Part shown: piece after piece, positions 1 through 12,253 of the stretch
Layout of the letters: every line of letters starts with the position of its first letter
Position numbering within the stretch: the stretch's first letter is position 1
From: Pagrus major
Taxonomy: Eukaryota > Chordata > Actinopteri > Spariformes > Sparidae
Direction of reading: 5' to 3'
NCBI RefSeq assembly: GCF_040436345.1
Contig: NC_133236.1
Span: 16,757,466-16,821,465, forward strand
DNA length: 64,000 nucleotides
The notes under the pieces: generated by a model
The model's input: only the letters and a program-made list of their open reading frames with translations
Database searches by the model: none
What the model was told of the DNA's origin: nothing
Made by a program: the position numbers and the translations under genes

Positions 1-46
1 CAAATTGTTTTAGCTCTACCAGCGTTTAAAGTTTGCATGTGGTTAG

Positions 47-52
47 TTTATT
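47..52 (-). promoter_or_regulatory. Candidate poly(A) signal (AATAAA on minus strand)
   Basis: Reads AATAAA on the minus strand, about 125 nt past the stop of the small ORF at 177-613, a plausible spacing for a short 3' UTR. The hexamer alone is weak evidence in AT-rich DNA. Confidence 0.35.
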
Positions 53-176
53 TTCTTTTTAGTCTAAAACAACATTACATGCACACAACTTTCCTCCCAT
101 AGTGAAAATGAGAAAACAACAGTAAAACAGTGTAAGTGTCTATATACGAGTCAAGTTTTGGATATGATGGTGAGTT

Positions 177-613
177 TCATGTGTCTTCTACATAAGCAGT
201 CTTGCCTCTGCTCCTTGATCTCCTCCTTTCATCTGATCTGGAGGTGGAGCTGGAAACTCTGCACTCCGCTCTCGTTGACTGGAAACATAAGAAATGTTGA
301 CAAATATATTTGGTGTGTGTGACTGCGTCCTGGATGTGACAGGACATGATTTTTTTAGAAATGAGATCTGAGCTCCAGGAAGATGGCGTTACACATCACA
401 CAAGTTACGCCTGACCATTTACAACAGGTAACCAAATGTCTACAATCGTGGCTTGATAAAGACACCTCTGGTTAAAGACTCTTACGTTGATTGTCCTTTA
501 TGTAGCTTAGTGCTTAACGTTACCTGGGCTACGTTTACTAAGCTAAAGCTAAATGCGTTTTAAGCTAATAAATAATCTACTGCTGGTGAAAGAAGAGGTT
601 CTTTACTCACCAT
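177..613 (-). CDS. Candidate two-exon micro-ORF (34 aa), unrecognised
   Basis: On the minus strand an ATG at 613-611 is followed directly by a GTGAGT donor. A polypyrimidine/TTTCCAG acceptor then opens an exon at 278 that stays in frame to a TGA at 179-177. The spliced product would be 34 aa, rich in Ser and Arg, beginning MSTRAECR and ending YVEDT. A poly(A) signal follows at 47-52, and a CpG-containing promoter-like stretch lies upstream. I do not recognise the protein. The second exon also reads open for 29 codons in another frame, so the ATG may be wrong, or this could be the tail of a longer transcript or a non-coding RNA. Splice signals and terminator are seen; translation is inference. 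Confidence 0.28.
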
Positions 614-890
614 TGCGCCAGCAGGTTGCAGTTAATGTATCACATATATATAGAGAAACGGACACAACAACCGCTGGAAATAGGTAAAAATATATATATT
701 TATTCGCAATTATCTCTAGTAAATTAGCATCAGCCGACAGTCTTAGGAGACATTTTGTATCCCATGATGCACCGCGGCTACACCTTCAAAACAACGGAGG
801 GAACTCGGGCCCACAGACAACACAGCGCCCCCTGCTGCTCAGCGACGGGAGCTGCAGCTCATCGTGTAGAGCGCTGCTGAGTCAAACAGG
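614..890. promoter_or_regulatory. Promoter-like region, possibly bidirectional
   Basis: CpG dinucleotides cluster at 770-870 against an AT-rich background. On the minus side this leads to the ATG-ending exon at 611. On the plus side a GC-rich stretch ends in AAACAG followed by GTGAGT at 889, like a 5' non-coding exon donor. I see no plus-strand coding exon downstream, so a plus transcript, if real, may be non-coding. Inference from composition and splice motifs only. Confidence 0.3.
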
Positions 891-3409
891 TGAGTTAAGG
901 CTGTAAACTAAAAGATACGAAATTAATATAATGTCTGCTGGGATTTTAATATTAAGCTGCCTTTAAGCTGTAGACATTTATTTTACCTGCCACATGTCTT
1001 TTTCTTTCTAGAGTTAATCAACGTTACACCTAGCTAGCTAGCTAATATTAAGGCAGATTCAAACAGCAGCTCTGCAGTAAATCCAGATTTCTTTAAAGTT
1101 ATGATGTTGAGGAGTTGTTAAAATTGCTTGAGAGAGATGTTGAATTAACTTCATGGCCATTTTGGACTTGTGTTTCTAGCTCATGTCTACCCTTATTGAT
1201 ATAAAGGAGGTGTGTCAATTAAGCTAAAAGCTAACATCAGCATGCTAATCATGCTCACAAGATAAAAAAAAAACAAAAAAACTTCAGCATTTTCAAATAA
1301 CAAACATGCGTTATCATTGTTGAACATAACTCATAGTATTTCCAAGCAGCACACTTGAATGTGGAAATAAATACAAATAGCGACGAATAAACGAAAACAA
1401 CAGTAAAAGGAAAATAAATTGAATTAGGGAGATTTAATCAATATAATTCAGAGAGTCTCAAGGCACATCTTTTTTCCAACTTTTCAAAGATTGAAAAAAT
1501 GTTTTCAATGTTTTAAATTCCACAAAATGTAAAAAATATATATCTGTCAGTATGAAGTTTACCCATAATCAAAATTAAGGATCAACCGATGTTTTTTTCA
1601 GGGCAGATACCCCTTAGTAATAATCAAGGAGCCCGATAACCATTATTGGAACAAATATAAAGTTGCAGTAAAATTAAGAATATTGGTGTCAAAGTTGAGA
1701 GTAACTAACTACTGGAATGTAACTAACTACATTATTCTGTGTTAATAGGCCATTACTTGTGACTTGTAATCAATTAGATAGCGTTGTGGGTGGGACATTG
1801 AGTGAGACCACAGAGTTGCGACTACAGACAGAGAAAGGATGCCGCATTAGAGCCAAACTAGTGAATTTTTAAATTGATTAATTTTATCTGCAATCGCACA
1901 CAGAAAACACAGATACCGATAACTGGAAATGCTGAATATCGGCTCCGATAAATGACATCCAGCCAATAGTTATTATGATATTTAACTCAAAAACTGCAAA
2001 TGTCAACCTGCCCTGTCGCTAGATCAAAAATCAGGGTCTCACCAGTGACATAATCAATGTAATCATCATTTACTCCTGACTTAATTGTGCCAAGTGACAG
2101 TTTAATGTAAGGAAGCCATGAGACTGTAATATTTATCCAAATATCTGAACTCAGTCTAAGATTACTACCACAAAAACACACATAAACACGGGTATTGTAC
2201 AAAAACATCTTTATTATGACAGTATTAGTATATTATACAAATACAAGCACATGCCCACTGTATAAAAATACAAAATCTTGATGTGTTTCAGTGTTCTGGG
2301 CATCAAAAATCATTTGACAAACCAAAATATCATTGATTAACACTACTTTGTGTGTAGTCAGTTTAATCCAGCCCTGCAGTCCAAAGGGTTATTGTTAAAG
2401 ACACTCCAACACCATGCAACTTAAAAAGATGCTGAGAAGCAAGAAATGGCTGCTCTTCAATGCTGTCATATACACAGGAGGTTTGTTGCAGGTGTGGCGG
2501 ATCAAAACTCAGACTGAAAAATAATTCAACAGTAACTAAACAGATAAAAAACCAGGCAAACTGATGCATAATATGGTACTGTGAAAATTGTAAATAAAAA
2601 GTGAGTTTATTGTCACATTTGCACCGCGTATAAATGCCTGAACTTTCTTATTTTTAGATGTGTAAGTTCCTGTTGAATTCTTTAAAAGATTTCTGAAAAA
2701 TATTCAGTACCAGTAGCTCTTTTTTAACTTTGCAGGGCCTTCATAAAACCGACCATGTCAAACCATCTAAAAGCTAAACTGTATGTACATGTAAGAAGAA
2801 TACACTGGATGTATATAGATAAAACACAAAAATATGAGCTTCAGCTCGTCCAGTGACAGCCAGTCTAATGCCAAAATGCACGGCTCTGAATGCGATCCTC
2901 ATTGCATTAAAGCAATAGTACAGCTGCCCTCGGATAGAAAATGACTGTAAGCAGTGGAAGATAAGTGACCTGAAGGTTCATTAGTTACAAGATAAGATAT
3001 CATGCGACTATCCCTGCCCATGTCAGAGCTCAGTCTGACTCTGACTCCTCGCAGAAGGACTGGGCTCCAGTGAGGTGATGTGAAGCAGCAGATCAAGGCG
3101 GGTAACACTCCTCTCTTTGACCTAAGCCTCAGCAGAAATACATACAGAAATATAAAAGAGCGTACAACGAGAAATACACACTATACTAATATCTTAAGAC
3201 ACGCGTTTATGCTTTTTAATAATATAAAAATAAAATACAGAAAAAAGCTTATGGAAGTGATCGTGTATTGGCAGTGAAGCTCTGGTGTGACCCACTGTGT
3301 TTTTTCTACAGCGGCTCATGACTGCTAGAAATGATTCATCGCGATTTTCAGTGTTAAAAGAAAAAAGCAATCCCTGAAGGTCACTGTTCTCTTTTCAAAT
3401 AATCAAATC
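891..3409. other. Intergenic stretch between the 5' end region and rhag
   Basis: AT-rich, without convincing coding exons; the open frames here are short and lack splice context. It holds GCTAGCTA-type short repeats near 1030-1045, a degenerate transposon-like repeat at 1588-1965, and further minus-strand AATAAA hexamers near 2210 and 2606 that could be alternative rhag 3' ends. Confidence 0.5.
1588..1965. repeat. Degenerate MITE-like repeat (ATCGGC/CCGATA termini)
   Basis: Starts near GGATCAACCGATG and ends near ATCGGCTCCGATAAATGA. Imperfect inverted CCGAT/ATCGG motifs at both sides resemble the repeat at 8985-9320 in rhag intron 1. Boundaries are approximate. Confidence 0.4.
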
Positions 3410-3415
3410 TTTATT
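3410..3415 (-). promoter_or_regulatory. rhag: Candidate rhag poly(A) signal
   Basis: First AATAAA on the minus strand downstream of the rhag stop codon at 3992. It implies a 3' UTR of about 600 nt that would include the repeat copy at 3483-3800. Weaker alternatives lie further downstream. Confidence 0.4.
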
Positions 3416-3482
3416 TTAGAAAAAAAAGCAGTGTACTTTGGACTTTTCACTGACCTTCCTAATTACGAATATAAACTATACT

Positions 3483-3800
3483 TGGGCTGCAACTAACAAT
3501 TATTTTCACTGTCGATTAATTGTTGATTATTTCCTCAATTAATCGATTAGTTGTTCGTTCTATAAAATGAAAAAAAAAAAATGTCAGTGTTTCTCAATGC
3601 CTAAAACGACGTCCTCAAACGTCTTGTTCTGTCCACAACCCGAAGTTGTTCAGTTTACTGTCATAGAGGAGTAAAGAAACCAGAAAATGTTCACGTTGAA
3701 GAAGCTAGAATCAGAGAATCTCTTAAAAAATGATTTATGGATTATGAAATTTGACTATTCATTTAATAGTTGACTAAATAATGAATTAATCATTACAGCC
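3483..3800. repeat. MITE family 1, copy 1 (GGGCTGCAACTAAC...)
   Basis: Opens with GGGCTGCAACTAACAATTAT and contains the internal blocks TCCTCAAACGTCTTGTTCTG and GTCATAGAGGAGTAAAGAAA. It closes with a degraded inverted copy of the start (CATTACAGCCT). The same order of blocks recurs at 5136-5680, 19410-19695, 57594-57920 and 61448-61750, so this is a dispersed family. Confidence 0.8.
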
Positions 3801-3991
3801 TCATACTATGATGATGTGTCATTGTACTTCTTCAGAACTGACGGTCCTGGTTTTTGTGTTGATGACTGGAGTAAATTGTCTAGTCTTTTCTTTATCACAT
3901 TAATAAAACTGACAAGTTGATCTCTGCAGACACGGTGTAGCTGATTAATTATTCTCCTTCATTTCCAGATCAGTGGACTGTGGGCAGATAT

Positions 3992-6900
3992 TTAAACCTC
4001 TGCTTTGTTCTTTGAGTGATCGGCGTGAGCCAAGCTCTCCTCATTCTCCTCCTCTTCCTCAGGAACCTGGAAAACACGAAATCCAAATGATTTGTCTGTA
4101 GCATGATAAAAGAGACCTAGTGTACGTGAAATGGACATCGGACAGTTATTGGCTTATATGCTATAGCGCCTTGGTGGTGTTTCAAAAAGAAGTATCAGAA
4201 AACTTTTTTTATGAGTGGAAGCCTTGATTATAATAATGGAGTGAACCGCATCCATCTATGTTCCCCAAACAACTAATTTAATAACTTAAAAAAATATTGT
4301 ACGACTGCATCCATCACTCGTGACACTCAACAGTCAGAACCTAGAGATAATATTTATGAGGAGTGGGATTTCTTACCTCCCAGTAAATAGAGTCATCGAA
4401 GCAGTTCTGGTCTGGAGGCTGTCCCCAGAAGGGCAACTTCATTATCAAACCTTGAAGGAGAAAATTAATTGTTTGATCACTCAGGTGTTGCCCCAGCCCC
4501 GACCCCAGCCTTTCCTTTGACGAACCCTGTGCTCATGAATTCAACCGTCGCATTTATGTTCTCATTTTTCCCCTCCACCTACCTGTAACAGCACCTCCAA
4601 CCAGAGCAAACCCGAGGGATGAAGCCAAGGCAGCAGCTTGCATGGCAGCGTCACTTTTGAAGAGGAGGAGGGAAGACATTGTATTGTATTTTCGCAGACA
4701 TTGTAAGATCTGATATATAACTGAAGCATAAAATTACTTCAAAGCTACAATATACTGTATGTGTGTGTCTATATATATTATCATATGTGTATGTAAGGAA
4801 GTGGTGAGGAAAAGGGCCCTTACCCATCTTTTTTCCCCAAAGCCACAGCCAAAATACCAGCCAACCCGCCCAGGATGCCAGGCATGCCGTGCAGATTGTG
4901 GACTCCACAGGTATCCTGGATACCCAGGTTCGATGCCAGGATGGGCTGCAGAGGAGGAAAAAAAAGACCTCATGTAGCAACCAAAGAAGTGTCGTTTTAA
5001 AAGGTGATATATGCATTTTTGATTTTAAAAACCAGGCATGCGCTTTCATAGCACTAAAATATATATGATTCTGTCTATATACATATCACTTTATGGCTGA
5101 CGGAGGCATTTTTGTTAAAGAATCAAGTGTTTTGCAACTGATTATTTTCACTATGAGTTTTTTTGTTATTTATTGTTTGGTATAAAAGAAAATGTCAGAG
5201 AAATGTAGAAAATCACAGCCTCCCAGAGCCCAAAGTGACATTTTCAAATGTCTGGTTTTGTTCGACCAACAGTCCAAAACCCAAAGATATTCAACTGTAA
5301 CACTTTAAAATAACAGTCATTAATAACTTCTGAAGTTACAGTTAATGAAACTTTTGTATGTAATAGTTATTTAAGTGTTAACAAACAATGAAATGCTTTA
5401 TCAACCATTTATAAAGCAATTGTAAAGGTTTATAAACACAAGTTACAACCTCATGATTGCCGTCCAAATAATGTTTATAAATGAACTTAACGAAGTATTA
5501 AAAACATCACTTACAGCTTTACAAGAAACAGTTGCTTGATAAATAGCTTATAAAACAATTTATTGTTTGTAAAATAACTAGTAACTATAGTCTAACTACT
5601 CAACCTACCATCATTAAGAGTAAGAAAAACAGAAAATATTAACATTTTGGAAGCTGAAAAATGTTTTTCCACTATATTAGTAAAATTTTTGCCGTGTTTA
5701 CACCACACATTTTAGAAACTTTTCAAGAAACTATAACTTAAAATAAAAAATTACTGGCTTTTTTTTAATTTGAACCTTTGCTTTGACTTTCAACTCACAC
5801 TGAGGAGCTTGAAGCCAAGGGTAGAGATGATGCCAGCCACAAATCCAATCAGCATTGCCCCAAATGGCCCGATGCTCATGTCAGCACATGTTCCCACAGC
5901 GACGCCACCAGCCAAGGTGGCATTCTGAATGTGCACCTGTAGAAATATAAAAACAAGTATATAACTGAATTCGTTTTTTAAAACTCTTAAAAGTGTTATT
6001 GTGGGTATTAAAGGAAAAGCTAATCTGACCATGTCCAGTTTTCCTTTGTGCTCCACGAGGCTTGAGATGGCATAGGCAGAGAGCACACAGGCAGCCAGTG
6101 AGAGGTAGGTGTTGATCACTGCCGTGAGCTGAGGGAGGCCCGGTTCAGCGATGGCTGAGTTAAAACTGGGCCAGAACATCCACAGGAAGACAGTTCCTGT
6201 AGGAGAGAGTGATAAAGACATTTGTATCGATGTATGGTTCATATCAAATCACATTTATAGTATTCATACTCATTCTTTAACGGGATTGATACTCAGATGA
6301 GGTTACTGTTGCTTGATCACTGTGCACATGCTGCATTGTTATTTGTGTCCACAAGGTGGCACCAGTCATACATGTGCAGGAGGCCAGTGATGAACAAGTA
6401 AAATAAAACATACTACTGCTGTAAACACTGAATAAACACTCATGTAGTACATCAGTTTGAAGGTCCAGTGTAAAGGATTTAGTGGTATCTACTGGTGGGT
6501 TTGCAGATTGCCACCAACTGAATAGCCCTCCCTTTTCAAGTGTGTACGGGTGACCCAGGTAATGTAAAAACATGAAAGGCCCTCTCTAGAGCCACAGTTT
6601 GAGTCTGTTGTCATATTTGATGTCATCACATAGATATCACATTAAGCTATTTTAGCTTTAGGTGATTATACACTAATGAAAACAGTCACAAAATTATATT
6701 CAGTTTCTGCCAATGTACACAATGGACTTTTAAGTGTAATTGGCTCTTACCAATCATAGCAAACAGATCGGAGTGATAAACAGATCCGTCATTCTCATGT
6801 CCGTTTCTCAAACCTGGTCGGTAAAGTACTCGAGCGACTGCCAGGCCAAAGTAGGCTCCATAAGCATGGATGATCATAGATGCTCCAACATCATTTGCCT

Positions 6901-9900
6901 GTTAAAAAGGTGATGCAGAAAAAACAAAACAAGCCAATCAGTGTTTAAAAAAAATCAGTTTACAGAAGGCTCTGGTCATAATGCTGGAGTTAAAACAAAT
7001 TAGTTTATCCAAACATGCATGTGTCATTGTGCATTTACTTCGAGGACGTTAACCACCAGATGTTCATTAATGGAGAAGATGGTGATCTCCAGTATGGTCA
7101 TGATGAGGAGCTGCACAGGGCTGGTTTTGCCCAGAACAGCCCCGAAAGAGATCAGGACTGTGGCTGTGCTGAAGTCTGCATTAATCATTCTGAAGGAGAA
7201 GGAAGAAAACAGAAATTATAGGATGAGGACAAGAGACAAAAAGCAGCACAGGTCAACCATCATCTCTCAGAGCTACTCAGCAGCAGCCAGCAGGGCAGGT
7301 CTCAGCTCTCTTACTGAGCAGCTACAAAGTTGGTGATTTATATGTTCATAAATGTAAGTCAGGCGGTTACTGAAAAGCTGCACGTGCAGAAAAGACAGTC
7401 ATACTTCTCAATGTCCATTTTGATCTTGCCATTATCCATGTGCCAGAAGCCCTGCATGAGGAGGCCCCACTGCAGGCCGAAGGCGGCCAGGAGTAAGTTG
7501 ACGCCCACGCTGCTGAACCCGTATCTCTTGAGGAAGGTCATCAGGAACCCAAAGCCAATGAAGATCATAACGTGGACATCCTGAAACACTGGAGGAAAGA
7601 GGAGGGAGGTCAGTTCTGCTGATAATTTGATAACAGGGCCCTGCTTTGTTGTAAGAGTCCCACTTTAGCCTCAGCAAAATGTGGACACGAAATTTAATCA
7701 GACGAAGCACTTTTTTCATGCCCTGCCGTCCATTAGACATTGCCAATTTGCAACGTCTTTGCTGTTCACAGTGGTATTCTTTTGACTTTGTAGTTTAAAT
7801 GATTTATCAAGCAGTTACTGGACTTCACAGCAGTCATTTCCTTCCACAGGGGCTGTATTGTCAACCATGACCTGTTAGCTGGGAAAGCAATTCAATCACA
7901 CTGCGAATGGGATCCTGCAAAATGTTGCCACTGTTCCTGTAGAGTTTGTGACCTTGTGCTGTTTCTATTAAGCGCATATGATCTTAATAAGTTTAAACTT
8001 GTGTAGTTTCAAGAGCATGAGACGTTTAGCACACCCTTATCTATTAGTCTCACTTGATAGTCGGACAAACAAAGCAGGGTTTAAAAGTTTCCTGACACTG
8101 TCCTTAAATGGCGTTTTCGCTTTGTTCTGAGCAGTAAGGATGCACAAAAAAAAATTAGTGGAGATACTCCATAAATCTGGGTTAAGGCAAGGTAATTTTG
8201 GGGGGATTTGCGTAAAACCGGATGCTCCCCCCAAGACAGGATATCGTGACAAGAAACGGGACTCCTGTTTTCCAAAGGCCTTTGAACTTGATATGATTAG
8301 CGCTGCATTTGGAAAACACATTAAGTTGAAGGTGTGCGCAGGCTGAGAAACAATGTGCTTCATTTTCTCAGCCTGTAATAAGTATTAACGCAGCCACTAT
8401 TGTCTAAACAGGACACAGTTTGGTCTTTAAAAAGGCAGGGTAGTGCTGCACGAGAGTGACACGAGGAACATAAAAATGTCACGTCTGTGCCTTAATACGA
8501 ATCTACCATTCACAGATGGTTAGCTTAGCTTAGCACAAAGACTGGAAATGTGAGGAAACAGCTAGCCTAGCTCTGTCTGAAGGTAAAATCAAAAAATCAC
8601 TAATTAACACATTATATATCATTTGATTTATTCCTAAAGTCTTGTAGTCACCATGAGGTTGCCAGGCAACCAAGTGGAGACTATGCGAAGTGACTGCTGC
8701 CAACCAAGTAACCCCCTTAAAACCAAAACATGTTTTCAAACTTCCATTTTTGTACGGATTAAACAAACTAGGTATAACGTGTTAATTAGTGAGCTTTAGA
8801 GGCTCTGGTAAACGAAATTTGTTTCATGCAGAAAAAGCCAGGCTAGCTGTTTCTGCCTGTTTCCAGTATTTGTGCTAAGCTATGCTAGCCAGCTGCTGGC
8901 TGTCGCTTTGGATTTACCATACGAACAAGAGTGTGGTATTGATTTTCTTGTGTCGGAAAGGAAGTGACTTTTCACAAAACTGTTCCTTCTAGATCGGCAA
9001 GTATTGACCGATCAGATGTATTGTTATCGGCACATAAGTTGTCCGATATGCGCCAATATAACAACTTGAACAGAACTGAACATAATGCAGAAAAAAGATG
9101 TCCAGGCTACTTTATATTCATTAAATTGAAGGTGAGAGGTTTACGTTTTCAGTGCACTGATGTCATTTTAACTATGAGGTTTATTGTTATTACATATCAT
9201 TGTGTTTGATAACCTTGTATATTTATGAAAATGAATATCGACCGATATCTGATATTGGAAAATTGTATTCCCTTTTATCGGTATTGGCATCAGTCCCCTA
9301 AATCCAGTATCATTCAGGCTCTATCTGTCAAATAACTTGAAAGATTCAGTTTAAAGGACGCTTTTATCAATTACACATTTGGCTTTGAGCTATGAAAGAC
9401 AATGAGCTACCATATACTGTACACATTACGACTTCCACATGTCTTAACTTAAATCAGACAATTAATATGACATACCTACATTAGATATGAGTAAAAAAAC
9501 AAGCACACATGCTACATTTCTATGTATCAAACATGGAATATGGAATATCTATTTGTCTACTTCAGGCTACATTTCCATACAACACAGAAAAAATTGTTTT
9601 AAATGCAGCAGCTTTTGAATGTCAGACTAATGAGGGCGATTAAAGTCATCCACACCTATTTTCACAAACAATATTTACATATTGACTTTGGTAAAAAGTG
9701 AGACATGGAAACACCTGCATCTGCTTTTGTGAGGCAGAATCTAAAGATGCTGTAAATGCTGAAAATTTGTGTTGATGATGAGCTTGAAAAACCCTCATGT
9801 GTCCTTGTTTAACGCTGCATAACAGACACTCAGCCTTTTCAACACTGAGAACTGATATCAGCAGAAGCGAGTCGGGGTGTAGTTATCTGATGTGGAGCTG

Positions 9901-11827
9901 TTTTTGAAGAAACCCTATCTAACTTGCATTCTGACCTCCCTCCCATTCACAGCTGGGTGATTCAGACTTGCTTTCTTTGTAGTAGAGGATTCAAGTGAAC
10001 AGTAGTTTGAGGATGGGGAGTAGGTAAAGCTGGAAAGCAGCCACAGTGACTGGCACCACGCCCAGATGTTAGATAATCTGCGGAAGAAGTGAGTGAGCCA
10101 AGACGAGGGAGGGAATCCCCTAAGGACCTGCTGTAGTCCAGGAGTGATGCAACCGATTCATAAAGATAAATTATTTTCATTTTTTAAAAATGTCCTTGCC
10201 TTTGATGTTTTCATCCTACAAATTAACTCCTCGTCAAGATGAAATTACTTTCCCAGAGTCTTAATTAGAAAAGTACGCAGTGTTTCGTCATACCATACAA
10301 CCACAATTGTTTCTGTCATTGATATTATTTCAAAATTTAACTGCTCCATGATGATAAAGCTGCGATAGCTTTTACTCGCTCCAGTCAACATTTCTCTGCT
10401 TGTTTGTCTTCCTTTGAACCTATAATTAGATATGTCTGGTATGGGTTGGATAGCTGTCCTCTCAATTACAACCGCAGGTCTTCACGTTATGCAATTGCTT
10501 TTTAAATGGCTATAACCCGTTCTGCATAATTAGAATACTTCACTGAGCCTGATGTGCTTAATCAAGATTGATGTGCATTTTAAGAGGCATCTGCAGATAT
10601 TTCCCCTAACATCATGTGATAAATTTTTGATTGTTGGCACATGCAGATAAATCTCTCTTCTTGTGGGAAAAACAACAGACACAATAATTATTCAAAGAGT
10701 AATATTTTTTATGTCTTAAATGCATATAATAAAAAAAAAAGTGTATTCCTACAGTTTTCTAACTGTTTTAAATTGCAAAACCATCTCGTCTGAAGTGTAA
10801 GATATGCTAGGCCTTAATAGTGACCACTGAGCTAATCTCTATGGGCCGCCCCTGCCCCACCCAGCCACGAGCAGACGTTCATACATTAAAACAGTGGTTT
10901 ATAACCGCAGCTGCCTGAATGCAAATAAGTTGACCAGATGCAAAGAAACCTCTCAACTGTGCTGTAGTTCAAATACAAATAGAAAGTGTCACCTTTCAAC
11001 TGCTACATAAAATTAAAACAGCATTTCTATTGCTCCATCTACCGTCCGTCTTTGTTGTTCTGTTATTTATGTGTTTGAGACATTAATTTAAATCACATGC
11101 GACCTCCACTGCATGGGACCTGACACTTTTCCCTGCAGGATCCCCTTGACTCCTCAGCTGCATGTGCATGAATAGACTTTGTGACGGACGAGAATGCGAC
11201 CCCATGACTCCTCTTATTGCATTCAGCAGACCTGCTCTGGAAACAGCCTTCAGATTCTTCTATTTCTGTTTGCAGGAAATTACACCCTTATTACAGATGT
11301 CACATTATTCCAATGAAGCGAGGTTGTTTTTAGTGTACTAAAAATTTCAAAGTTGAAGACCAAACCTTTAAATTGTGGAAGATTTGTAGATTTAATCCTC
11401 TTTTAGTACAATGAGGGCCTCGCCTCTTTAAGGTGTCACAAAGCTTTGCTGGATATTTGACCTCTGTTTTAAGAGTGAATTTTCACCAATTAACAAGAGT
11501 ATTACCCTCAAAGCTGCAGCAAAAGCAGTATGTTAGAAGCATTAGATAAAAACTTGTTAACCTATCATTTTTTACCCTGTTCAAAAGTAGTCTATTGAGC
11601 AAACATCACAGGCAGTAGAAGAGCATCCCTCAGGTAGACTTACTGGGGTAGAGTTTCATGGGTGGCTCTTGGGTGTGAGTCTCATTGCTAGGTTCGTCGT
11701 GCCCGTGCCCATGACCTTTCCCGTCATCATAGTCCACAAAGAGAGCAAACAGGATGATGGTGATAATCTCCAAAACCAAGGCCAAGATGGGGAACTTCAG
11801 CCTCATGTTGGTGGCGTACGCTGGCAT
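3992..11827 (-). CDS. rhag: Rh-associated glycoprotein (ammonia channel), complete, 10 exons
   Basis: Conceptual splicing gives 437 aa, the usual Rhag length. Coding exons (high to low): 11827-11644, 7588-7405, 7189-7039, 6898-6751, 6196-6030, 5936-5799, 4945-4824, 4653-4583, 4450-4377, 4066-3992. All introns are GT-AG and every phase closes to a TAA. Rhag is a polytopic Amt/Rh-family channel moving NH3 and possibly CO2 across erythrocyte or gill membranes. The deduced protein has a TM1 start ([15 protein letters not shown]), an extracellular loop with a His-Gly run and an NET glycosylation site at about residue 48, the MINADF block, the pore twin histidines at about H184 ([10 protein letters not shown]) and H340 (CGVHNLHG), and Phe-gate candidates near F129 and F234. 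The C-terminus is acidic. Wording such as SLAACVL and [18 protein letters not shown] fits Rhag rather than Rhbg or Rhcg (family knowledge). Confidence 0.95.
5136..5680. repeat. MITE family 1, copy 2, split by a second insertion (rhag intron 6)
   Basis: The left part (ATTATTTTCACTATGAG through CCAAAGATATTCAACTG) and the right part (AAGAGTAAGAAAAACAGAAA) are the start and middle of family 1. They are separated at about 5300-5610 by unrelated AT-rich sequence of about 300 bp, apparently a younger element. Confidence 0.6.
6450..6600. repeat. Dispersed repeat in rhag intron 4 (GGATTTAGTGGTATCTA type)
   Basis: Contains AAAGGATTTAGTGGTATCTA and the block TTGCCACCAACTGAATAGCC. From general knowledge this resembles a repeat widespread in perciform genomes. 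A short related piece (TAGGATTTAGCGCCATGCC) occurs at 19105-19125. Limits approximate. Confidence 0.5.
8518..8890. repeat. Long-inverted-repeat MITE in rhag intron 1 (TTAGCTTAGC...)
   Basis: The left arm runs from GGTTAGCTTAGCTTAGCACA through GGAAACAGCTAGCC. The right arm at 8835-8890 is its inverted copy (GGCTAGCTGTTTC ... GTGCTAAGCTATGCTAGCC). The arms match over about 55 bp with scattered differences. Related single arms occur at 14245-14300, 60318-60365 and 61918-62025. Confidence 0.75.
8985..9320. repeat. MITE-like repeat with ATCGGC motifs (rhag intron 1)
   Basis: Begins TAGATCGGCAAGTATTGACC and ends around TTTTATCGGTATTGGCATC, with several CCGAT/ATCGG inverted motifs. It resembles 1588-1965. 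No clear target duplication seen. Confidence 0.4.
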
Positions 11828-12000
11828 CCTGAGACCAAGTCTAGTTATCTCTCACAGTCTGACCCACACACACACACTCAGTAACTCTGCCTGTCTGTCC
11901 CTCCCTATCTGTCTTTTTAGGGGTTGTGCTGTGTGAAGGGAGGGAAGAAAGTGGTGTCTGGTTTTAAACTGATGCCGGTTTCATGGTGACCAATGACAGT
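11828..12000 (-). promoter_or_regulatory. rhag: rhag 5' UTR and proximal promoter candidate
   Basis: Upstream of the start codon on the minus strand lie AGATAA (11850-11845), AGATAG (11910-11905), a TTTAAAA TATA-like element around 11962-11969, and an inverted CCAAT box (plus-strand CCAAT at 11990-11994). GATA motifs fit an erythroid gene such as Rhag (inference). The transcription start is not determined. Confidence 0.4.
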
Positions 12001-12234
12001 ACAGAAGACTGGGGCCCTGGGTGGTGAACACCCCCCTCGTGCACTTCGCTCGCGGGGATGAGTTTCCTTTCTGGATGTTGGAGGGGACAAAGCAAAACAC
12101 ATACATAATGACATGGGAGAAACACTTAATGATTGCTCCTTCCCACTCATTTTTCACTGTCAAAGTTTTGTTCGTTGACTTAAATGTTCAGACTATAAAA
12201 CTTGAAAAAGAAATGTCTATAAAGAGAGTTACTA

Positions 12235-12253
12235 TTATATATATATATATATA
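12235..12253. repeat. (AT)n microsatellite
   Basis: Uninterrupted alternating TA run of about 19 bases. Confidence 0.9.

Noticed and set aside
380-427. Plus-strand ATGGCGTTACACATCACACA frame ending in CAG|GTAACC, like a first coding exon
   Set aside because: Only 15 codons, no downstream plus-strand exon that continues it, and it lies inside the intron of the opposite-strand candidate. Kept only as a promoter-motif note.
4651-5049. 132-codon minus-strand frame near rhag exon 7
   Set aside because: Out-of-frame shadow of rhag exon 7 and intron; the rhag frame there reads [20 protein letters not shown].
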